Below the pieces are notes generated by a model. It was given only the letters and a program-made list of their open reading frames with translations, was not told where the DNA came from and did no database searches. Shown here one piece after another: positions 35,972 through 40,609 of a DNA stretch of 40,609 nt (position 1 is its first letter; each line of letters begins with the position of its first letter). This DNA is from Gammaproteobacteria bacterium. GTDB lineage: Bacteria > Pseudomonadota > Gammaproteobacteria > GCA-001735895. The stretch spans positions 1 to 40,609 of the forward strand of contig JAUVCH010000021.1 of assembly GCA_030595795.1 (NCBI GenBank). Direction: 5' to 3'. Made by a program: the position numbers and the translations under genes.

Positions 35972-37297
35972 TTGAACGATATTCCGCTTTATATTCTATT
36001 TATCACCCTGGTAGTCTTAATCCTGCTGTCGGCCTTTTTCTCGGGCTCTGAAACAGGATTAATGAGCCTTAATCGATACCGACTCAAACATCTGGCGGAT
36101 AACAATCATGGTGGCGCAAAACGCGCGCTGGCACTGTTAAATGACCCAGACAAACTCATCAGCCTGATATTGCTAGGCAATAATTTCATCAATATTTTAA
36201 TCACCCAGCTAGCAACTTATATCGGTTATCGCATCTACGGTGAAGCCGGTATCGCTATTGCCACCGGCGTTCTCACACTAATCCTCCTGATATTTGCTGA
36301 GGTCACGCCAAAAACCCTGGCGGCGGCTCAACCTGAAAAAATCGCCCTGCCTGCGGCCTACGTCTATAAGCCGTTATTGCGCATACTCGCACCACTGGTC
36401 TGGGGCATTAACTGGCTATCGAAGTTGATACTAATGCCGTTTCAACTAGTAGATAAATCGCACTCTAGTGATGCTCTGAATTCCGCTGAGTTGCGTGTTG
36501 CGGTATCCGAAACCAGCGGCTTGATCCCCGACTCTCACCGCGATATGTTAATCAGTATTCTGGATCTGGAAAAAGTCAGCGTCGACGACATCATGGTACC
36601 GCGAAGTGAGATTATTGGTATCGACCTCGAGGATAACTGGAACGATACCTTAAAGCAGATTACCAACCTGTCTTATACTCGAATCCCGATCTATACCGAC
36701 AACATCGACAACCTGATTGGTCTCGCACAACTGCGAAAAATTTTACCCTTGTTAATGAACGACGACTTCAGTCCGGAGAGCCTCAAGGCAATCACGCGAC
36801 AAAGTTACTTCATCCCGGAAGGCACACCACTCACCACACAGTTAATCAATTTTCGCAAGAATAAGCGTCGTATGGGCTTCGTCGTCGACGAATATGGCGA
36901 TATCCAGGGACTGGTGACTATCGAAGATATCCTCGAAGAAATCGTCGGCGAATTTACTACTGATCCTACTGCACTACACCAGGACTTTTACCAGGACAAC
37001 GACGGTAGTTTTCTGATTGACGGTTCCACCCACGTTCGCGTGCTCAATCGCAATTTAAATATCGACCTGCCCACCGATGGCGCAAAGACGCTGAATGGTC
37101 TTATTCTGGACTACATGGAATTTATTCCTGAAGCTGGAACCTGTTTAAGGATTCAGGACTACCCCCTTGAAGTCATGCAGGTAAAAAACAATATGATGAA
37201 AACTGTCCGCCTGATGCCGGTAAAAATAATACCGAAACACAATATACAGTCCGAGTTGTCTCTGGGCGGCCCTTCGAATGGCACCTTGAATGGCTAG
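35972..37297 (+). CDS. corB: CNNM/CorC-family membrane transporter-like protein (HlyC/CorC, CorB type)
   Basis: Such proteins are linked to magnesium and cobalt export. The frame is open from 35906, but the TTG at 35972 (LNDIPLYILFIT) leaves a normal N-terminus of 441 residues and avoids overlap with ypjD. It has a four-helix DUF21/CNNM membrane domain (FSGSETGLMSLNRYR), two CBS domains (about 200-320) with DDIMVPRSEI and GFVVDEYGDIQGLVTIEDILEEIVGE, and a C-terminal CorC_HlyC domain. Its end overlaps radA by eight bases. Confidence 0.9.
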   Translation: MNDIPLYILFITLVVLILLSAFFSGSETGLMSLNRYRLKHLADNNHGGAKRALALLNDPDKLISLILLGNNFINILITQLATYIGYRIYGEAGIAIATGVLTLILLIFAEVTPKTLAAAQPEKIALPAAYVYKPLLRILAPLVWGINWLSKLILMPFQLVDKSHSSDALNSAELRVAVSETSGLIPDSHRDMLISILDLEKVSVDDIMVPRSEIIGIDLEDNWNDTLKQITNLSYTRIPIYTDNIDNLIGLAQLRKILPLLMNDDFSPESLKAITRQSYFIPEGTPLTTQLINFRKNKRRMGFVVDEYGDIQGLVTIEDILEEIVGEFTTDPTALHQDFYQDNDGSFLIDGSTHVRVLNRNLNIDLPTDGAKTLNGLILDYMEFIPEAGTCLRIQDYPLEVMQVKNNMMKTVRLMPVKIIPKHNIQSELSLGGPSNGTLNG

Positions 37298-38651
37298 AGC
37301 ACTATCTCAGTTTCAGTGTCGTGAGTGCGCCAGCATTTTACCCAAATGGTCCGGGCAATGTCCCGACTGCAAGAGCTGGAATAGCATCGAAGAATTACCC
37401 GCTATCGCCAGCCCCGGCAAGCCCACCACAACCTGGCATGGCGGTTCGACCAGCACGAAGGTTTTAACCTTAAACGAAATTCCCGGGGCGGACACGCCCC
37501 GTTTTAGCAGCAATATCGGAGAACTCGACCGCGTTCTGGGCGGCGGTCTGGTACAAGGCTCAGTCATCTTGTTGGGTGGCGATCCTGGCATCGGCAAGTC
37601 GACCATATTATTGCAGTGTCTGACACTGATAAGCCAGCAACACAATGCGCTATATGTCACCGGAGAGGAATCGCCACAACAGGTGAGTATGCGAGCTCAG
37701 CGATTGAAACTACCAAACCAACATTTAAAGCTATTGAGTTCAACCTGTGTCGAAGAGATTATTGCTCAGGCTAATACCAACAAACCTGCGGTGATGGTAA
37801 TCGACTCGATCCAGACCACTTTCACCAATAGCCTGCAATCGGCACCCGGCTCTGTGAGCCAGATCCGCGAAAGTACTGCGATGCTGGTACGACTCGCCAA
37901 ACAAAGTAATATCACGATCTTTCTGGTGGGGCATGTCACCAAAGAAGGCCAACTTGCAGGACCCAGGGTTCTCGAGCATATGGTTGATACCGTGTTGTAT
38001 TTTGAGGGCGATAGCTCGACCCGTTACCGAGTCATCCGGGCGGTTAAAAATCGCTTTGGCGCGGTCAACGAACTGGGCATATTTGCCATGACTGATGAGG
38101 GTTTGAAGCAGGTCAGCAACCCATCGGCGATCTTTCTCTCGCACCACGAGCAACCGGTATCCGGCAGCGTGATAATGGTTTCCCGCGAAGGCACGCGCCC
38201 TATTCTGGTCGAGATTCAGGCGCTGGTCACCGAAAGCCACGCAGGCCACCCACGCCGCATCAGTGTCGGCCTGGAGTCTAATCGACTGGCGATGTTGCTG
38301 GCCATTTTACAGCGCCACGGTGGCATGCCATTATACGATCAGGATGTCTTCATTAACGCGGTCGGGGGTGTACGCATTGCCGAGACCGGTGCCGACCTCG
38401 CAGTCATTCTAGCCATATTATCGAGTTATCGCGACCGCCCGGTGAGTAATCGTTTGCTGGTTTTTGGAGAAGTTGGTTTATCGGGTGAAATACGCCCCGT
38501 GCCCAACGGCGAAGAACGTTTGCGCGAGGCGAGCAAGCACGGCTTCGAAACCGCTATCATCCCAAAAGCCAATATGCCTAAGCGAAATACGATAAAAAGT
38601 ATGAAATTGATACCCGTCAGTCATTTAGCAGAGACTCTCGATGCTTTATAA
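37290..38651 (+). CDS. radA: DNA repair protein RadA (Sms)
   Basis: RadA is a RecA-related ATPase that drives branch migration in recombination repair. The protein has 453 residues: zinc finger (Cys10, 13, 24, 27), Walker A GGDPGIGKST at 96-105, the RadA-specific KNRFG near residue 250, and a C-terminal Lon-protease-like domain. It overlaps corB by eight bases. Confidence 0.97.
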   Translation: MARALSQFQCRECASILPKWSGQCPDCKSWNSIEELPAIASPGKPTTTWHGGSTSTKVLTLNEIPGADTPRFSSNIGELDRVLGGGLVQGSVILLGGDPGIGKSTILLQCLTLISQQHNALYVTGEESPQQVSMRAQRLKLPNQHLKLLSSTCVEEIIAQANTNKPAVMVIDSIQTTFTNSLQSAPGSVSQIRESTAMLVRLAKQSNITIFLVGHVTKEGQLAGPRVLEHMVDTVLYFEGDSSTRYRVIRAVKNRFGAVNELGIFAMTDEGLKQVSNPSAIFLSHHEQPVSGSVIMVSREGTRPILVEIQALVTESHAGHPRRISVGLESNRLAMLLAILQRHGGMPLYDQDVFINAVGGVRIAETGADLAVILAILSSYRDRPVSNRLLVFGEVGLSGEIRPVPNGEERLREASKHGFETAIIPKANMPKRNTIKSMKLIPVSHLAETLDAL

Positions 38652-38680
38652 TCGCTCACAAAATGCTATTGAGTTTCCGC

Positions 38681-38926
38681 ATGCCTAAAACAACCGACAA
38701 ACTGAAGGATTTCGAAAAATCCCTCGAGCAACTTGAAAAGATAGTAACGAAAATGGAAGCAGGTGAGCTTGGTCTAGAAGAGTCTCTGAGCCATTTCGAA
38801 AAAGGCATTGCCCTGGCGAAAAATTGTCAGGACACGCTCTCCAACGCTGAATTACGCGTCGAACAACTGATCGAGAAAAACAGCCTGCAACAAACGATTC
38901 CTTTCGAAGACCTGGATGAAGATTGA
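38681..38926 (+). CDS. xseB: Exodeoxyribonuclease VII small subunit
   Basis: XseB partners XseA to degrade single-stranded DNA. The ATG at 38681 gives 81 residues; an upstream ATG at 38663 adds six. The helical signature FEKSLEQLEKIVTKMEAGEL with LEESLSHFEKGIALAKNC is diagnostic. It overlaps ispA by 11 bases, as in many gammaproteobacteria. Confidence 0.96.
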   Translation: MPKTTDKLKDFEKSLEQLEKIVTKMEAGELGLEESLSHFEKGIALAKNCQDTLSNAELRVEQLIEKNSLQQTIPFEDLDED

Positions 38927-39821
38927 TTCTCGGACCTTCGAGGCTTTACTCGAGCAATACCAACATAGAGTCGGTCAGGCATTAGATCACTGGCTACCTT
39001 CTGATTTGGTCAATCCAGTTGAACTGCATAAAGCCATGCGTTATTCGGTATTAGCACCCGGAAAACGGGTGCGACCGGTACTGATTTATGCCACCGCATC
39101 AGCATTGGGAATTAATTTGCAGTCGGTCGATGGTGCGGCAGCCGCAGTAGAGATCATTCACGCCTATTCGCTGATCCACGACGACTTACCCGCCATGGAC
39201 GATGACGATTTACGCCGTGGTCGGCCAACCTGTCATATCGAGTTCGACGAGGCTACGGCAATACTGGCCGGTGACGCCCTACAGGCCCTGGCGTTTTATA
39301 TTCTTAGTCACGACCCCGACATGACGTCTGACGGCTCTGCGCGTTTGAAAATGATTGAACGGTTGTCCCTGTTTTCCGGTTCTCGCGGAATGGCTGGCGG
39401 TCAGGCCATCGATCTGGCGTCAGTCGGTAAGCCGTTGAATATTGCCGAACTGGAAACCATGCATATTCATAAGACTGGTGCATTAATCCGAACCTGCATT
39501 CAAATGGCCGCTTTGAGTGCTAAGGGCTTGAGCGATGAGCAGTTTAATTCCCTCGATAGCTATGCCAAAGCAATCGGTCTTTCGTTTCAGGTACAGGACG
39601 ACATCCTCGATGTCATTGGCGATACCGAAACACTGGGTAAACCCCAGGGTTCCGATATTAAACACAATAAACCGACCTACCCTTCCATTATCGGACTTCA
39701 GGCATCTCGCGAGAAAGCCCAGGAACTCCATGAGAAAGCATTGCAATCTCTTTCGATATTTGGTGAGGAAGCCGACATTTTAAGGTATATTTCGGCCTGG
39801 TTTGTAGAGCGCACCCACTAG
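38916..39821 (+). CDS. ispA: Farnesyl diphosphate synthase (polyprenyl synthetase)
   Basis: It joins isopentenyl and dimethylallyl/geranyl diphosphates into farnesyl diphosphate for quinones and cell-wall lipid carriers. The protein has 301 residues. The first aspartate-rich motif DDLPAMDD is at 89-96 and the second, DDILD, at 228-232. It sits between xseB and dxs, the standard order. Confidence 0.96.
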   Translation: MKIDSRTFEALLEQYQHRVGQALDHWLPSDLVNPVELHKAMRYSVLAPGKRVRPVLIYATASALGINLQSVDGAAAAVEIIHAYSLIHDDLPAMDDDDLRRGRPTCHIEFDEATAILAGDALQALAFYILSHDPDMTSDGSARLKMIERLSLFSGSRGMAGGQAIDLASVGKPLNIAELETMHIHKTGALIRTCIQMAALSAKGLSDEQFNSLDSYAKAIGLSFQVQDDILDVIGDTETLGKPQGSDIKHNKPTYPSIIGLQASREKAQELHEKALQSLSIFGEEADILRYISAWFVERTH

Positions 39822-39827
39822 TATTCC

Positions 39828-40609
39828 ATGACACCTGACTTATATCCTTTACTAGACACAATCCAATCTCCAGAGGATTTACGTTCACTCGACGAAAACC
39901 AGTTACCGCAACTGGCCGACGAGCTGCGCGCATTTCTGATTCAAAGTTTATCGAAAACCGGTGGGCATCTGGCATCGGGCCTGGGTTCGGTGGAAATCAC
40001 AATCGCGTTACATTATCTATTTGATACGCCAAATGATCGGCTGGTCTGGGATGTCGGGCATCAATGTTACCCACATAAGATACTGACTGGCCGTCGTGAA
40101 CAAATGGCCCATTTACGGCAAAAGGGAGGACTGTCCGGCTTCCCCAAAATAACCGAATCCAAATACGATCATTTCGGAGCCGGTCATTCGAGCACTTCGA
40201 TAAGTGCCGCCCTCGGTATGGCCATCGCGGCAAAAGCCCAGAATGAAGATAGGAAAGCGGTAGCAATTATCGGCGATGGCGGCATGACTGCAGGCATGGC
40301 TTACGAAGCATTGAATCATGGCGGATGCATCGATACCGATCTGTTGGTAATTCTTAACGACAATGAAATGTCGATCTCACCAAACGTTGGTGCCATGTCG
40401 AAGTATTTATCGCGTATCTGGTCCAGTAAAATATATTCGAATATGCGCGCTGGCAGCAAAAAGGTTTTAGAGCGAATCCCCTCAGCCTGGGAATTGGCAA
40501 AACGCGCCGAGGAGCATGTTAAGGGCATGATCGTCCCCGGGACCCTGTTCGAGGAACTTGGCTTTTCCTATTACGGGCCGATTAACGGACATAACCTGGG
40601 CGACATCAT
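39828..40609 (+). CDS. dxs: 1-deoxy-D-xylulose-5-phosphate synthase (5' part)
   Basis: DXS condenses pyruvate and glyceraldehyde 3-phosphate with thiamine diphosphate, the entry to the MEP isoprenoid pathway. The first 260 residues are present and the gene runs off the window. Seen are [50 protein letters not shown] and the cofactor motif [15 protein letters not shown], with [13 protein letters not shown]. It starts six bases after ispA. Confidence 0.98.
   Translation, partial: MTPDLYPLLDTIQSPEDLRSLDENQLPQLADELRAFLIQSLSKTGGHLASGLGSVEITIALHYLFDTPNDRLVWDVGHQCYPHKILTGRREQMAHLRQKGGLSGFPKITESKYDHFGAGHSSTSISAALGMAIAAKAQNEDRKAVAIIGDGGMTAGMAYEALNHGGCIDTDLLVILNDNEMSISPNVGAMSKYLSRIWSSKIYSNMRAGSKKVLERIPSAWELAKRAEEHVKGMIVPGTLFEELGFSYYGPINGHNLGDI

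Overview
The window reads as chromosome of a sulfur-oxidising gammaproteobacterium. The evidence is a soxXYZA cluster beside rhodanese and TusA sulfurtransferase genes, and core gene orders and families typical of Gammaproteobacteria: rpsP-rimM-trmD-rplS, ffh next to ypjD and corB, xseB-ispA-dxs, htpG with hslR, and plsB. No rRNA, tRNA, CRISPR array, insertion sequence or prophage was recognised. The species cannot be named from this sequence.

Layout. 1-1672 (minus): soxX, soxY, soxZ and a soxA cut by the window edge, for periplasmic thiosulfate oxidation; soxZ carries a one-base frame break in an A7 run. 1871-3289 (minus): a BepA-like M48 metalloprotease. 3408-4076 (plus): a rhodanese and TusA. 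4199-8988 (plus): a possible attenuator, then ilvI-ilvH, pssA and leuA, with ilvC absent from its frequent place. 8992-10190 (plus): a family-4-like uracil-DNA glycosylase and rimI. 10191-12543 is a small accessory island holding the tail of a lectin/endostatin-like gene, a ParDE toxin-antitoxin pair, and the mobile mystery protein A/B (HTH/Fic) pair. 12544-19232 (plus): prfC, a DUF3187-type outer-membrane protein, a large conserved protein of unknown function, an OsmC gene tail on the opposite strand, and plsB.

19252-24247 (minus) is a tight run htpG - pilZ - FAD oxidoreductase - HDOD - hslR behind a sigma-32-like promoter, so a heat-shock operon that includes signalling proteins is plausible. 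24438-27740 (plus) is a signalling operon: a membrane PAS histidine kinase with two frame breaks, a single-domain response regulator with an early stop codon, and an intact response regulator-GGDEF diguanylate cyclase. cysK follows under its own promoter. 28912-34125 (minus) is ffh and the rpsP-rimM-trmD-rplS ribosomal operon; the operon's strong terminator lies inside the signal-peptide codons of the next gene, a periplasmic TPR protein. 34210-40609: an MBL-fold hydrolase (minus), then ypjD, corB, radA, xseB, ispA and the first part of dxs (plus), covering membrane and cytochrome-assembly functions, DNA repair and the start of isoprenoid synthesis.

Four disruptions stand out: soxZ, the kinase twice, and the response regulator. 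Three are explained by loss of exactly one base, so assembly or read errors must be separated from real decay or programmed frameshifting before function is judged.
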